Shown: positions 52,494 to 62,353, numbered from the stretch's first letter. The stretch: DNA of 64,000 nucleotides from Phycisphaerales bacterium (GCA_029213305.1 JARGPA010000012.1:1-64000), one strand, 5' to 3'. Notes: generated by a model not told the origin, from the letters alone. Program-made: numbers and translations.

Positions 52494-54812
52494 CTATGCG
52501 GCTGCCTTACCCGATCGACCGAGATCAAGCATATTGACAAGAACTGAATACAGTTCATCACGCTCAATCGGTTTGGTTGAGTACTCATCACATCCTGCAG
52601 CGAGACATTCTTCTCTTGCCCCACCCATTGCGTGGGCTGTGAGCGCGACAATCGGAACTGAAATTCCGAGCTCACGGAGTGTCTTGGTTGCACGATAACC
52701 ATCCACAATAGGCATTTGCATGTCCATCAGGACCAGGTCATATGAGTTTTGCTTTGTCAATACCGAGATTGCTTCTTGGCCGTTCTCGACAAAGTCAACT
52801 TCGAGCCCAAACTTGTTCAGAATACGAATAATCAATCTACGATTGTCAACACCATCTTCAGCAAGGAGCACTTTCCCGTTCAGTGTTGGGTAGCCGGCGC
52901 CTGAGTTGTTTGTCTTGATTTGGTTCGGATCTGCAAGAGACTCTACGAACTTTGTTCCCTCGACGCAGTTTGCAGGAATCACGAGAGAGAACACTGACCC
53001 GACCCCTTTGGTGGACTCAACTTCGATGTCTCCGCCGAGTAAGAATGCAAGCCTCTGCGAGATTGTTAAGCCTAATCCGGTTCCTTCGTATCGTCTTGAT
53101 ACTGAGTTATCGATCTGCTCGAATGGTTTAAAAATACCCTTGATTTCTTTTTTGGTAACACCTGATCCGGTATCTTCGATCGCAAACCAAATTTGATTAT
53201 CACGATAATCAAGCGCCAAACAAACAGCACCTTCTTCTGTATACTTGATTGCGTTCCCGACAAGATTAATCAAAATCTGTTTCACTCGATACGCATCTGT
53301 TTTGATCGAAGCAGGTATCGGATTTTCGAAACGGACTGACATATCGAGTCCCTTAGCGCGAGCACTGATCATCAATGAGTTGTAGACATCTCTCACAGTG
53401 TCAAGTATCTCACATTGATCAAGATGAACTTTGAGCTTACCCGATTCCACCTTTGATAAATCAAGCACATCGTTGATGATCATCATCAAATGCTTTCCAG
53501 ATCGTTGGATTGATGCGATTGCTTCGATATTGCTCTCGCTTGATTCGTTCGAAACATTGTCTTCGAGCAACTCGCCGTACCCGAGAATAGCCGTCATCGG
53601 CGTTCGAATTTCATGACTCATATTCGCGAGGAAGTCAGACTTTGCCCTGTTCGCACTTTCTGCTTGTAACGCAAGTAAGCGCTGACGATATTCGCTCTCG
53701 CGGATTGAAGTTGTCATTGATCCTGCGATTCGGATTGCCTTTGCTTTTGTTCTTGTGATCGACCAAGTAATCATGGTAAGCAAACCGGTAATCAGAAAAC
53801 CTGTGATCAGTACTTCGACCGAGCTCTTCGATGTAACCCAAGGCTGATGTTTTTGTTTGCTCATCACTTTGAGTACCAATGATTGATTCTCAATCTGTAG
53901 TGGAATATTTGTTGAACAACACTGATCTTGTTGATCCTCTGACGCCATCGACGAACGATAGAGAACTTGTGCTTTGATCTGATTCATCTGCGGGCGAGTT
54001 GCCAGTTGGATCTCAAAGTAGTCCCACTCTTTTTGCCACTCGCTTTTGAAAAACTGACTCATCCCAACTGAAGAAACAACCCATCCAAGGATTGCTTCTC
54101 TGCGTTGCTCAACTGTTTCAATTTCCATTGCCGTTTTATAGACAGGCAAAGCAAAGACAAGTCCCCATTCCCTCACTCCAGTTTGAAGGAGTTGGATCGG
54201 GTCAGAAACACATAGCACTCCTTTGTCTCTCGATTGATCATACACAATGCGATTTTCAGGGCGAGCAGCAACATTGAGACCCCATGCTATCCTGTTCCTG
54301 GATGCAGGTTCAAAATACTTGATTAAGTAGTTCGGGGTTGAATCTGATATTTCATATCCGGGATGGGCGTGCACCTGATAATCAGGTGCGTCATCGGCTC
54401 GGGTTTTTACAAGGTACTCTTCAAGATCGTCAGGTTCTACATACTGAACGATTCCAAAACCAAGCACGCCGGGAAAGTGCTCGTTTAGACTTTCCTCGTT
54501 GTAGTACATCCCCCACTCGCGGCGGGTAACTTCGTGACTGGATTCGAAGAATCGTCTTCCAAACTCAATTCCTACTTTGTAGTCGTTGATCCGCTCGACA
54601 ATATCATTGCGAATTGAAATCGCATTCTCTTCAAGCTTGTTTGATTGAGTTCGTTTGGATGATTGATACACCATCGTGTACGCTGCGATCCAAGTTGTCA
54701 TCGCAATAAGAAACACGAGAACCATTGCGAGATATCCATCAACAAAACGGCTCCACACTCCGATTGGCGGAGAGGATTTAAGCTCATCAACTTGGTTGAT
54801 TGGATCAGTCAT
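52494..54812 (-). CDS. CHASE-domain hybrid sensor histidine kinase
   Basis: A 772-residue membrane kinase. An N-terminal helix (about residues 20-45) and a second at about 335-352 flank an extracytoplasmic CHASE domain (RRFFESSHEVTRREWGMYYN, PGVLGFGIVQYVEP). Then come HisKA with His400 in ANMSHEIRTPMTAIL, HATPase (NLVGNAIKYTEEG, GTGLGLTISQRL) and a receiver domain (LVLMDMQMPIVDGY with the phospho-acceptor Asp). CHASE domains sense small ligands such as peptides or cytokinin-like compounds. No separate response regulator is next to it. An in-frame GTG at 54830 is an alternative start. Confidence 0.92.
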   Translation of the reverse strand: MTDPINQVDELKSSPPIGVWSRFVDGYLAMVLVFLIAMTTWIAAYTMVYQSSKRTQSNKLEENAISIRNDIVERINDYKVGIEFGRRFFESSHEVTRREWGMYYNEESLNEHFPGVLGFGIVQYVEPDDLEEYLVKTRADDAPDYQVHAHPGYEISDSTPNYLIKYFEPASRNRIAWGLNVAARPENRIVYDQSRDKGVLCVSDPIQLLQTGVREWGLVFALPVYKTAMEIETVEQRREAILGWVVSSVGMSQFFKSEWQKEWDYFEIQLATRPQMNQIKAQVLYRSSMASEDQQDQCCSTNIPLQIENQSLVLKVMSKQKHQPWVTSKSSVEVLITGFLITGLLTMITWSITRTKAKAIRIAGSMTTSIRESEYRQRLLALQAESANRAKSDFLANMSHEIRTPMTAILGYGELLEDNVSNESSESNIEAIASIQRSGKHLMMIINDVLDLSKVESGKLKVHLDQCEILDTVRDVYNSLMISARAKGLDMSVRFENPIPASIKTDAYRVKQILINLVGNAIKYTEEGAVCLALDYRDNQIWFAIEDTGSGVTKKEIKGIFKPFEQIDNSVSRRYEGTGLGLTISQRLAFLLGGDIEVESTKGVGSVFSLVIPANCVEGTKFVESLADPNQIKTNNSGAGYPTLNGKVLLAEDGVDNRRLIIRILNKFGLEVDFVENGQEAISVLTKQNSYDLVLMDMQMPIVDGYRATKTLRELGISVPIVALTAHAMGGAREECLAAGCDEYSTKPIERDELYSVLVNMLDLGRSGKAAA

Positions 54813-55095
54813 TCGAGACGATTTACCCACAGATCACATTCGACAGTCGAACGATTCGACACTTCAATTTCGGTGTCTTTCTGGTGATAATCGAGTCAAT
54901 TACCTAATTCAGGATTAATTACGAACAGTTTAGTAAGCACACTTACTCCTTGTTCAGAGTGTCCTGAGTATGTTTTTCTCGTAAACCACCATATACCGAG
55001 GAGCTGCGATCAAGAAATCAACAGGCAGGCAACATCTGCGCAATCCATGGGAGGCTCAAATGTGGTAACTTGCTAATCTTATTGAGGAGTTAAAC

Positions 55096-56412
55096 ATGAC
55101 CCGTTGTTTTCGTATTGCTTGCATAATCGTTATAACCGCTCTCTCGCGCTCTGCGATCGGAGAACAAACCACGATCATTCATTGTGGTCATCTGATCGCA
55201 ATTCCCGGCGAACCCACCCAATCGAATGTCTCCATAATCATTGAAGACGAAATCATCGTCGAAATTCGTGATGGGTTCGTCGTTGCAAGTGAGATAGAGG
55301 GCGAAGATAATATTCAAGTTATCGATCTATCCGAATCCTTCGTCCTTCCAGGACTTATCGATTGTCACACACATTTGACAGGAGAAATCCTGCCCGCGTT
55401 TGAGCGAATGCGCCGAGGCATGCAAGAAGGACCAGCGCACGCCGCAATCGATGGCGTTGCGAACGCACAGAAAACAATCCACGCAGGATTCACTTCAGTT
55501 CGCAATGTTGGGTCCCCTGGATCTGTTGCACTTGCGCTACGCGATCGTATTAACCAAGGTATTGTGCCTGGCCCACGTATGTATGTCTCAGGGCCTCCGG
55601 TTAGTGTCACCGGCGGCCACGGAGATCCTACAAACTCCTTGTCTCCAGCGCTTCGACCTCATCTAGATGATCATCTCGCGCCAGCTGATGGCCCTGCCGA
55701 AGCGAGGAAGGCGGTTCGTGCTCGAATACGCGAAGGTGTCGATCTCATTAAGATCACTGCGACTGGTGGCGTGCTCTCGCCGACCGCTGCAGGGGTTGAC
55801 CAACAGTTCTTCGAAGACGAACTTGAATCCATTGTTAAAGCTGCTCGGATGATGGGACGCAAAGTCGCAGCGCACGCCCACGGATCAGACGGGATCAACG
55901 CTGCACTCCGCGCTGGAGTAAGCTCGATCGAGCACGGGACATACATCAACGACGAATCGATCGGACTCTTCTTAGAAAGCGGCGCATACCTCGTTCCAAC
56001 AATTCACGCAGGAAAGTTTGTTGAAGACAAAGCAAAGATTGAAGGCTACTTCCCACCTGCGATTCAAAAGAAAGCGTCTGAAGTTGGTCCACTCATACAA
56101 GCAACGTTTGCTCGTGCTTATACAGCAGGAGTCAATATCGCATTTGGTACTGATGTCGGAGTCGGCGCTCACGGCACCAACGCTCTTGAGTTTGTCTACA
56201 TGCACGAAGCAGGGATGACACTCGAAGATTGCTTAATCAGCGCCACTATAAACGCATCGAAACTCATCGGAGTTGACGACCAAATCGGAACACTCGAACC
56301 AGGGAAGTTTGCAGATCTCATTGCACTACCAAAAGACCCGATGAAAGATGTTCATGCGTACCAAGATGTCGAGTTCGTGATGTTGGGTGGCGATGTGCAA
56401 AGAATCGAATAG
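55096..56412 (+). CDS. Exported amidohydrolase
   Basis: A 438-residue metal-dependent hydrolase with a signal peptide (to about residue 23). Metal-site residues: HxH in IDCHTHLTGE, the Lys in DLIKITATGG, His in KVAAHAHGSDG and SIEHGTYI, and Asp in FGTDVGVGAHG. This pattern matches imidazolonepropionase-like or Xaa-Pro dipeptidase amidohydrolases common in secreted form. TTGAGGAG precedes the ATG. Substrate is not predictable. Confidence 0.9.
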   Translation: MTRCFRIACIIVITALSRSAIGEQTTIIHCGHLIAIPGEPTQSNVSIIIEDEIIVEIRDGFVVASEIEGEDNIQVIDLSESFVLPGLIDCHTHLTGEILPAFERMRRGMQEGPAHAAIDGVANAQKTIHAGFTSVRNVGSPGSVALALRDRINQGIVPGPRMYVSGPPVSVTGGHGDPTNSLSPALRPHLDDHLAPADGPAEARKAVRARIREGVDLIKITATGGVLSPTAAGVDQQFFEDELESIVKAARMMGRKVAAHAHGSDGINAALRAGVSSIEHGTYINDESIGLFLESGAYLVPTIHAGKFVEDKAKIEGYFPPAIQKKASEVGPLIQATFARAYTAGVNIAFGTDVGVGAHGTNALEFVYMHEAGMTLEDCLISATINASKLIGVDDQIGTLEPGKFADLIALPKDPMKDVHAYQDVEFVMLGGDVQRIE

Positions 56413-56419
56413 GAGTTCA

Positions 56420-56671
56420 TCAAGAGTCGTTTAATCTCACCCTTGATTCTTCATTCTCTATTTCCCCCCACGCAAATACTTCATCTAATCGTTTTCCGAG
56501 AACTTCTGCGATACCGAATGCTGCTTCGAGAGATGGAGAATACTTCCCTGCTTCGATCGCGGCAATCGTTTGACGCGTTACACCTACACGTTTCCTTAGT
56601 TCGGATTGTGTCATCTCGCCGTTCAAAAATCGTAACATACGAATATTGTTTGTGATGATCTTCTCACGCAT
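56420..56671 (-). CDS. Small XRE-family regulator, second copy
   Basis: An 83-residue Cro/C1-type regulator closely like the one at 11018: MTQSELRKRVGVTRQTIAAIEAGKYSPSLEAAFGIAEVLG. The ATG at 56671 overlaps the end of the membrane-protein reading frame upstream by 8 nt. The intact overlap suggests the pair was once translated together. Likely regulates its own operon. Confidence 0.85.
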   Translation of the reverse strand: MREKIITNNIRMLRFLNGEMTQSELRKRVGVTRQTIAAIEAGKYSPSLEAAFGIAEVLGKRLDEVFAWGEIENEESRVRLNDS

Positions 56672-57213
56672 GCCAACCTCGACGATAACTCCAGATCGAC
56701 AACCCATCGTGAACGACCTGAGCAATCACGATCATGAAAATCGCTGTGTTCACGATCTTCCATCCACCTGAAGTAAAGGGCATTACACACCCAACCAAGA
56801 TCATCCCCACAAGAAGCACTTTGTAGGCTGCTCCAGTTGATCGCAGTTGTATTGCACGGTCTCGCTCATCTAAAGGCGCCTTCGCGTCATCTGGGCTCTG
56901 CTTTGGCAGCCATAAATGCCCGGCGCCCAGGATCAGCAATGGATCACACATGCGATCGCATATAACCACAATGGAGAAAGATCCGCTCCTGGCTGGCCCA
57001 GCGCCACACCCGGAGGCAGATCGCCATCCAAACTAGGTAAGGACCAAATGTCAATGACATAGCAAACAGGTACAGCCAAGACGTCTGTTCACGATAAGAC
57101 ACGTTCGATTCAATGTTTTCTTCGTTTAACATGTCGATCATTGTCAATGCATTAATCGCAAATTGTGTAAATGCCTCTTTTTGAACTAGTATCCCAATAA
57201 AAACACCCCACAT
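56664..57213 (-). pseudogene. DUF2178-like membrane gene, apparently frameshifted
   Basis: Two overlapping frames together resemble one membrane protein of the type seen intact at 11263. Frame one (57213-56944) gives REQTSWLYLFAMSLTFGPYL, helix one, then diverges. Frame two (56969-56664) gives the conserved loop APLDERDRAIQLRSTGAAY and helices three and four, ending WSYRRGWHA. Between them a third frame holds SPLWLYAIACVIHC, which looks like helix two. At least one and perhaps two frameshifts near 56940-56980 would be needed. A sequencing error or a real mutation could explain it; two separate small genes are less likely. Confidence 0.6.
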
Positions 57214-57230
57214 AAGTGTGGGGTGTTTTA
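57201..57230 (-). terminator. Rho-independent terminator for the PEP-CTERM gene
   Basis: AAACACCCCACA-TAAG-TGTGGGGTGTTT, a 12-bp stem with T-runs on both strands; it lies about 22 nt past the stop at 57253. Confidence 0.9.
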
Positions 57231-57252
57231 ATAAACTGGTCGCTTTGTCTTT

Positions 57253-57951
57253 TTACTTCTTGAATTTCCTGTGAGCACCCAAAGCTGCGAGGAGCCCGAG
57301 CCCTGCGAATGCCGCAGGCGGTAGTGGAACGACTGCAACAGTTCCAGAGAGTGTAATGTTGTCGATCGCGAGATCTTCGTCACCCGAGTTGAGTTGCCAT
57401 ACGAGACGAATCTCCATGGTCGAACCTGTAACGCCACTGAGATCTGCAGTGAAAGTTGAGAAGGTATCAGTGATCTGCACACCATTGACGAATGCAGCAG
57501 AGTTAAACTGATCGCCGTTGTTCACTGCGGAGAAGATTGAAACCCATCCGCCGCCGTCGACTTGGTACTCGAAAGCAACTGAGTCAGAAGAATCCCAATC
57601 GTTGTTGCCGTCGTTTGATCCGTCTTCAGCAAGATCAATCATGAACTGAAGATTCGTTGCATTCGAAATATCGAACGCACTTGTTGTGAGTGTCAATGGA
57701 AGTGATGCGCCTTCGCCATCAAGATCCATCCCGGCGAAATACGCGCCGTCTGCACCGTTGTAGTTGACTGATGAGTTCACTGAGTTTGCGTCTGACTGGG
57801 TGAAGAAATCGAACCCGCCGTCACTGAACTCGGAAACCGAAGTGCTGTATCCAGATCCTTGAGTAGAAAAATCTTGGAAGTACAACTCGCTCGCGGATGA
57901 CTGTGTAGCTAATGCTGCACAACCTGCGGAAATCGCTAAAAGTAAACGCAT
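57253..57951 (-). CDS. Exported PEP-CTERM (VPLPA-type) protein
   Basis: A 232-residue exported protein. The ATG at 57951 has GGAGAG upstream. Signal peptide to about residue 20 (ALATQSSASE), then a beta-sandwich-like body (YFAGMDLDGEG, DSVAFEYQVDGGGWVSIFSA, MEIRLVWQLNSGDEDLAIDNI) of the sort seen in carbohydrate- or calcium-binding secreted proteins. The tail VVPLPPAAFAGLGLLAALG plus HRKFKK is a PEP-CTERM/VPLPA sorting signal. Function unknown; probably exosortase-processed at the surface. Confidence 0.8.
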   Translation of the reverse strand: MRLLLAISAGCAALATQSSASELYFQDFSTQGSGYSTSVSEFSDGGFDFFTQSDANSVNSSVNYNGADGAYFAGMDLDGEGASLPLTLTTSAFDISNATNLQFMIDLAEDGSNDGNNDWDSSDSVAFEYQVDGGGWVSIFSAVNNGDQFNSAAFVNGVQITDTFSTFTADLSGVTGSTMEIRLVWQLNSGDEDLAIDNITLSGTVAVVPLPPAAFAGLGLLAALGAHRKFKK

Positions 57952-58101
57952 GTCTCTCTCCATACAACTCGTTTATCAAAATTCACAGACTTGGTGCTTC
58001 AGACTCCAACTGAAGCAGAATGACTGTATCAAGAATTACTGCTTCACCCCCCCTGTTTTTGCGATATTTGACATAATTTAACCCTTCCTTATTACTCAAA
58101 C

Positions 58102-58125
58102 AAAAAACACCCGCTTGTACGGGTG
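58102..58125 (-). terminator. Rho-independent terminator after sucD
   Basis: On the minus strand GCACCCG-6 nt-CGGGTGT is followed by TTTTTG, about 25 nt past the stop codon. Confidence 0.85.
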
Positions 58126-58149
58126 CTTTGGTACTTAAGTCTCAATTGG

Positions 58150-59178
58150 TTAAGCAGTTACTGGAGCAATCCCCATTGCTTTTGCCATTGCAACACCCAT
58201 TTCTGATGGGTTAAGTGCGACTTCTGCTCCTGCATCACGCAATGCGCTGATCTTTGTGTCTGCAGTACCAGTTGGTTTTCCGCCTGCGCCAGATGAGATA
58301 ATCGCACCTGCGTGTCCCATTCGTTTACCTGGAGGCGCTGTGCGTCCTGCGATGAACGCGGCGACTGGTTTCGTCACATGATTCTTGATGTATTCTGCGG
58401 CTGCTTCTTCGTCTTCGCCACCGATTTCGCCGATCATGAGGATCCCGTCAGTGTCTGGATCTTCTTGGAACAATCTCAAGCAATCGATGTGGTTCAGACC
58501 ACGGATTGGATCGCCTCCGATACCTACACAGGTTGATTGCGCCATCCCGAGTTGCGAGGTTTGCCAGACGGCTTCATATGTGAGTGTTCCTGATCGTGAA
58601 ACAATACCGACTGTTTTTCCGGTAGGAGCTTCAGACACATGCGTGTGGATGTAGCCTGGCATGATCCCGATCTTGCAGCCGCCGCCGCCATGCGCTTCGT
58701 CGGTGTATTTGCTTTCTGCAGTATCTTCTCCGGTCTTCGGACCAGGAGTAATGATCCCAGGACAGTTTGGACCAATGAGCGTGAAGAGCTCAGTTGAATG
58801 TCCTGAATCTGCTCCGCGAGCCGCCGCGTTGCGATCGTCCATCACACGACGGATCATGATCATGTCGTTGACTGGTACGCCTTCAGTGATGCAGCAAATC
58901 AAACGAATTCCCGCGTCCATTGCTTCGAGCATTGCGTCTGCACAGAACGCAGGTGGAACAAAGATCATGGTTGCGTCAGCGCCAGTTGCTTCGACTGCTT
59001 GTCGAACTGTATCAAAGATTGGGAGTCCGTTTGGGTCCGTTTGGCCTCCTTTTCCAGGAGTCACGCCGCCGACCATTTTGGTGCCATAGTTGAAGCAGCC
59101 CTTGGTGTGCAAAGCACCGAATGAGCCTGTAATGCCCTGACAGATGACCTTGGTGTCTTTATCAACGAGAATAGCCAT
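58150..59178 (-). CDS. sucD: Succinyl-CoA ligase alpha subunit
   Basis: TCA-cycle enzyme subunit that carries the phosphohistidine. CoA-binding [11 protein letters not shown] at the N-terminus, [10 protein letters not shown], and the active His in [13 protein letters not shown]. At 342 residues it is about 50 longer than usual: inserts occur around residues 112-130 ([18 protein letters not shown]) and 150-172 ([18 protein letters not shown]). The sucC partner is not adjacent; the gene is monocistronic with its own terminator. Assignment is firm. Confidence 0.92.
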   Translation of the reverse strand: MAILVDKDTKVICQGITGSFGALHTKGCFNYGTKMVGGVTPGKGGQTDPNGLPIFDTVRQAVEATGADATMIFVPPAFCADAMLEAMDAGIRLICCITEGVPVNDMIMIRRVMDDRNAAARGADSGHSTELFTLIGPNCPGIITPGPKTGEDTAESKYTDEAHGGGGCKIGIMPGYIHTHVSEAPTGKTVGIVSRSGTLTYEAVWQTSQLGMAQSTCVGIGGDPIRGLNHIDCLRLFQEDPDTDGILMIGEIGGEDEEAAAEYIKNHVTKPVAAFIAGRTAPPGKRMGHAGAIISSGAGGKPTGTADTKISALRDAGAEVALNPSEMGVAMAKAMGIAPVTA

Positions 59179-59342
59179 TAAAATGCTCCCGACTGGTGGT
59201 TGTTTTGGTTATCGCCCCTGAGTATAGCATCATCGGGAAACTGAGTGTTTTATGATCGTCCTGATTCGAACACACATTCCCTAAAATACTCAACAAACAA
59301 TACTTCCATGCTACAATCACCCCCTTCATCAGGAGATTCAAC

Positions 59343-60479
59343 ATGCGCGCAATTGTAACTGGCCAAGTCGGAATGGACAAAAAATCCTACCTTAAGGAAG
59401 TCGAAGACTTCACGACTGCTCAAGCTGAAACTATCTCAATGTATCATGTCGGAAACATGATGTACGACGAAGCCCTCGACATCCGTCCGGGTCGCATCCT
59501 CGATTTGCCCATTTCCCGACTCAACTCATTGAGACGCGCTGCATTCAAAGACATCATTGCAGATGCTCCGAATCATGAACATTCCCTGATCAACACACAC
59601 GCGACATTCCGTTGGCGCCATGGTTTGTTCTCAGCCTTCGACTTTGATCAGATTACAAAGCTAGCGCCAGACATCTTCGTATGTCTCGTCGACAACATCG
59701 AAGTTGTTCATCAGCGCCTCAACGCGAACCACGATATCGATGCGACACTCAAGGACTGTATGGTTTGGCGTGAAGAAGAAATCCTCGCAACTGAGCTTAT
59801 GTCCCAGGCAATCCCTGGTTCAAAGTTCTACATTGTCGCGAGAGGTCGATTCTCACAAACAACAGACACCCTCTTCCAACTACTTTGTCGACCTGAAATG
59901 AAGAAGGTATATCCATCTTTCCCGATGTCACATGTTATCGACATGCCTGAGGTGATGGCCGAGATCGACGCGTTCCGCGCTCAACTCGCAGAACACTTCG
60001 TAACCTTCGACCCGGGTGATGTAGACGAAAAACTCCTTCTTGATCGTGCGCTCGACGCTGCAAAAGACGGACAAGATTTCTTCGATCATCAGCCGCACCA
60101 ACTCGGGGGTATCCAAAAAGACATGGAACCAATCCGCATGCGGACTCGTGAAGTGCTCGACATCGCAGGGGACATCGATGGCCAGATCTACATGCGCGAC
60201 TTCAAACTGATTGATCAAGCAGACATGATTGTGAGTTATGTCCCAGAGCTCAAGTCTGAATCAGGCAAGATCATCCCAGGACTATCGAGCGGCGTAGAGC
60301 GCGAACTTCAACACGCCTGGGAGCATGCAAAAGAGGTTTATGTGGTCTGGAAACCTTCAAAGAACCCTTCACCGTTCATTACGGAAACCGCGACAAAGGT
60401 CTTTAGCTCTACAGAAGAAGCACTTTCGTACTTCGAAGAAAAAGGCATGTTTGCAGAAAAGAACCTGTTCGGCAACTGA
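59343..60479 (+). CDS. P-loop/nucleoside deoxyribosyltransferase-like fusion protein
   Basis: A 378-residue soluble protein. The N-terminus MRAIVTGQVGMDKKSYLKEV is P-loop-like but degenerate (GQVGMDKKS instead of GxxGxGKS), followed by a kinase-like core with FVCLVDNIEVVHQRLNAN. The C-terminal 100 residues (MRDFKLIDQADMIVSYVPEL, LSSGVERELQHAWEHAKEVY) resemble nucleoside 2-deoxyribosyltransferases. A two-domain nucleotide-related protein is suggested. The start has AGGAGA at ideal spacing. I do not recognise a named family with this order, so no function is claimed. Confidence 0.62.
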   Translation: MRAIVTGQVGMDKKSYLKEVEDFTTAQAETISMYHVGNMMYDEALDIRPGRILDLPISRLNSLRRAAFKDIIADAPNHEHSLINTHATFRWRHGLFSAFDFDQITKLAPDIFVCLVDNIEVVHQRLNANHDIDATLKDCMVWREEEILATELMSQAIPGSKFYIVARGRFSQTTDTLFQLLCRPEMKKVYPSFPMSHVIDMPEVMAEIDAFRAQLAEHFVTFDPGDVDEKLLLDRALDAAKDGQDFFDHQPHQLGGIQKDMEPIRMRTREVLDIAGDIDGQIYMRDFKLIDQADMIVSYVPELKSESGKIIPGLSSGVERELQHAWEHAKEVYVVWKPSKNPSPFITETATKVFSSTEEALSYFEEKGMFAEKNLFGN

Positions 60480-60632
60480 TAACGATCGCACGATTTAAAC
60501 ACGAATACAGATTCTCTTACACAAGAGCACTATTGATTTTGGTTCACAATGTCTTGTGATTGCTGAAATTGAGTGTTATTAGTTCCCAATCATCCCTTGC
60601 GGGGATGGTCTCGCATGGGATAATGAGTCATC

Positions 60633-61055
60633 ATGAGCAACGAAAACCAATTCCAACACGAGCATCGTGACCCTCCGATTAATGCACGAGGACGCGCTTT
60701 TGATCCTGACGCGACCGACGACGAACGCACATTCGCGCTCATGTTGCATCTTTCATTGCTCGCTCATGTTGTTCTTACAGGGTTCGCTATTCTTGTTCCA
60801 ATCATCATGTGGAACATTAAAAAGGAAGAATCTCCCTTCCTTGACGATCACGGCCGAGAGGCAATCAACTTCCAGATATCTTTGATCATCTACTCCATCA
60901 TCTGGATTCCGATCGCAATCATTACCTGCGGAATCGGTGCGGTTTTAGTATTGCTTCCATATGTTTTGGGGATCGTTGGGATGATCCAAGCAGCGATGGC
61001 AGCGAATCGCGGCGAGTTCTATCGATACCCAATGACTTTTCGATTCTTGAAGTAA
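60633..61055 (+). CDS. DUF4870 membrane protein
   Basis: A 140-residue protein with three hydrophobic helices. DDERTFALMLHLSLLAHVV at the start of the first helix, IMWNIKKEESPFLDDHGREAINFQ between helices one and two, and a short C-terminus are the DUF4870 pattern. Function unknown; it lies 80 nt upstream of lptB on the same strand. Confidence 0.9.
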   Translation: MSNENQFQHEHRDPPINARGRAFDPDATDDERTFALMLHLSLLAHVVLTGFAILVPIIMWNIKKEESPFLDDHGREAINFQISLIIYSIIWIPIAIITCGIGAVLVLLPYVLGIVGMIQAAMAANRGEFYRYPMTFRFLK

Positions 61056-61134
61056 AAAACCTCGAATCGTTGCTTCAATTGACTTTGAAAGCACAACAGA
61101 TAAATCATGCCTTGCGTCACCCTACGGAATACAC

Positions 61135-61920
61135 TTGTCCGTGGCTCTCCTAGAAGCAATCGATCTCAGAAAGTCTTACAACGACCGAACTGTCGTTGAT
61201 GGTGTCTCTCTCGATGTAGAGCATGCAGAGATCGTCGGATTGCTCGGACGAAACGGCGCAGGTAAAACGACAACATTTCGAATGACGATCGGAATGATCG
61301 AACGAGACGCAGGCCGAGTTCTTTTTAACAACACCGAAGTTACTGGACTCCCGATGTATCGCCATGCTCAGTTGGGGATGGGATACCTATCGCAGGAACC
61401 ATCTGTGTTTCAAAGACTCACATGTGAGCAGAACCTGCTTGCAATCTTAGAAACACTCCCGCTCAATCGAAGAGCTCGAAAAGCGAAGGCGGCTTCACTT
61501 CTCGAGCAGTTCTCTCTTTCGCACAAGGCGCACGACGCGGCGAGAACCTGCTCAGGTGGAGAACGAAGAAAACTCGAAATCGCTCGTGCTCTTGTGACTG
61601 ATCCTAAGCTCATCCTTCTCGATGAACCATTCAGCGGCGTAGACCCAATCGCCGTCGAGGATCTACAAGCAGAAATCCGTGCACTCACACAACGTGGGAT
61701 TTCAATCTTGATTACCGATCACAATGTCCAACAAACATTGCGAGTCTGTGATCGTGCATACATCCTCAACTCTGGACGCGTCCTTGCAGAAGGAACTCCG
61801 AAAGAACTGATCAACTCAGAAACTGTTCGCAATGCATATCTGGGATCAATGTTCAAGGGCGATGAGTTTGACGAGCCTGCACATCAGACCCAAAACGATC
61901 GCGAGGCGCTCGATGCGTAA
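61135..61920 (+). CDS. lptB: LPS export ABC transporter ATPase LptB
   Basis: The cytoplasmic ATPase driving lipopolysaccharide transport with LptF/G/C. Walker A GRNGAGKTT, signature CSGGERRKLEIARAL, Walker B LILLDEPFSGVDP and switch His in ITDHNV are present, and the QEPSVFQRLTCEQNLLAILE segment is typical of LptB. The start is TTG at 61135 (GTG at 61141 is possible). It overlaps the following lipoprotein gene by 8 nt. Its presence implies an outer membrane with LPS. Confidence 0.9.
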   Translation: MSVALLEAIDLRKSYNDRTVVDGVSLDVEHAEIVGLLGRNGAGKTTTFRMTIGMIERDAGRVLFNNTEVTGLPMYRHAQLGMGYLSQEPSVFQRLTCEQNLLAILETLPLNRRARKAKAASLLEQFSLSHKAHDAARTCSGGERRKLEIARALVTDPKLILLDEPFSGVDPIAVEDLQAEIRALTQRGISILITDHNVQQTLRVCDRAYILNSGRVLAEGTPKELINSETVRNAYLGSMFKGDEFDEPAHQTQNDREALDA

Positions 61921-62341
61921 ATCTACCGCTGGATTGCTAGCTGCGGCTTGCGCACTTTGCGTAGTCATGTCAGGTTGCGTTGAACGACGTATCCGAGTGA
62001 CATCTGCACCTGTTGGTGCACGCGTCTGGATCAATGACCAAGATGTCGGCACAACCCCAGTTGAAACTCGGTTCACTTTTTACGGTGGGTACGATGTCCG
62101 CGTCGAGCTCGATGGATATGAATCGATTAATGAACTCCGCGAAGCAAAAGCACCATTCTACGAATATCCTGGTCCAGACTTGATCGCAACGGCACTACCC
62201 ACCAAGCTCAAACCTCTCATTGAATGGCACTTCGATCTCGAACAAGTTGAAGAAGCGACCGATCCAGATGGCGCAAGAGAAAACCTGCTTGATCGTGCTC
62301 AATCACTTAGAGAACAAGCAAACTCAACTTCAGACGAATAA
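61913..62341 (+). CDS. PEGA-domain lipoprotein
   Basis: A 142-residue lipoprotein with a signal sequence ending in the lipobox VMSGC (Cys21). A PEGA domain follows: RIRVTSAPVGARVWINDQDV and TRFTFYGGYDVRVELDGYES. The C-terminal third is helical and acidic. PEGA domains are surface-associated modules without known catalysis. Start at the ATG overlapping the lptB stop gives the lipobox in frame; an earlier start at 61832 does not fit. Coupling to lptB suggests an envelope role. Confidence 0.85.
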   Translation: MRKSTAGLLAAACALCVVMSGCVERRIRVTSAPVGARVWINDQDVGTTPVETRFTFYGGYDVRVELDGYESINELREAKAPFYEYPGPDLIATALPTKLKPLIEWHFDLEQVEEATDPDGARENLLDRAQSLREQANSTSDE

Positions 62342-62353
62342 CACACTTTAGGT

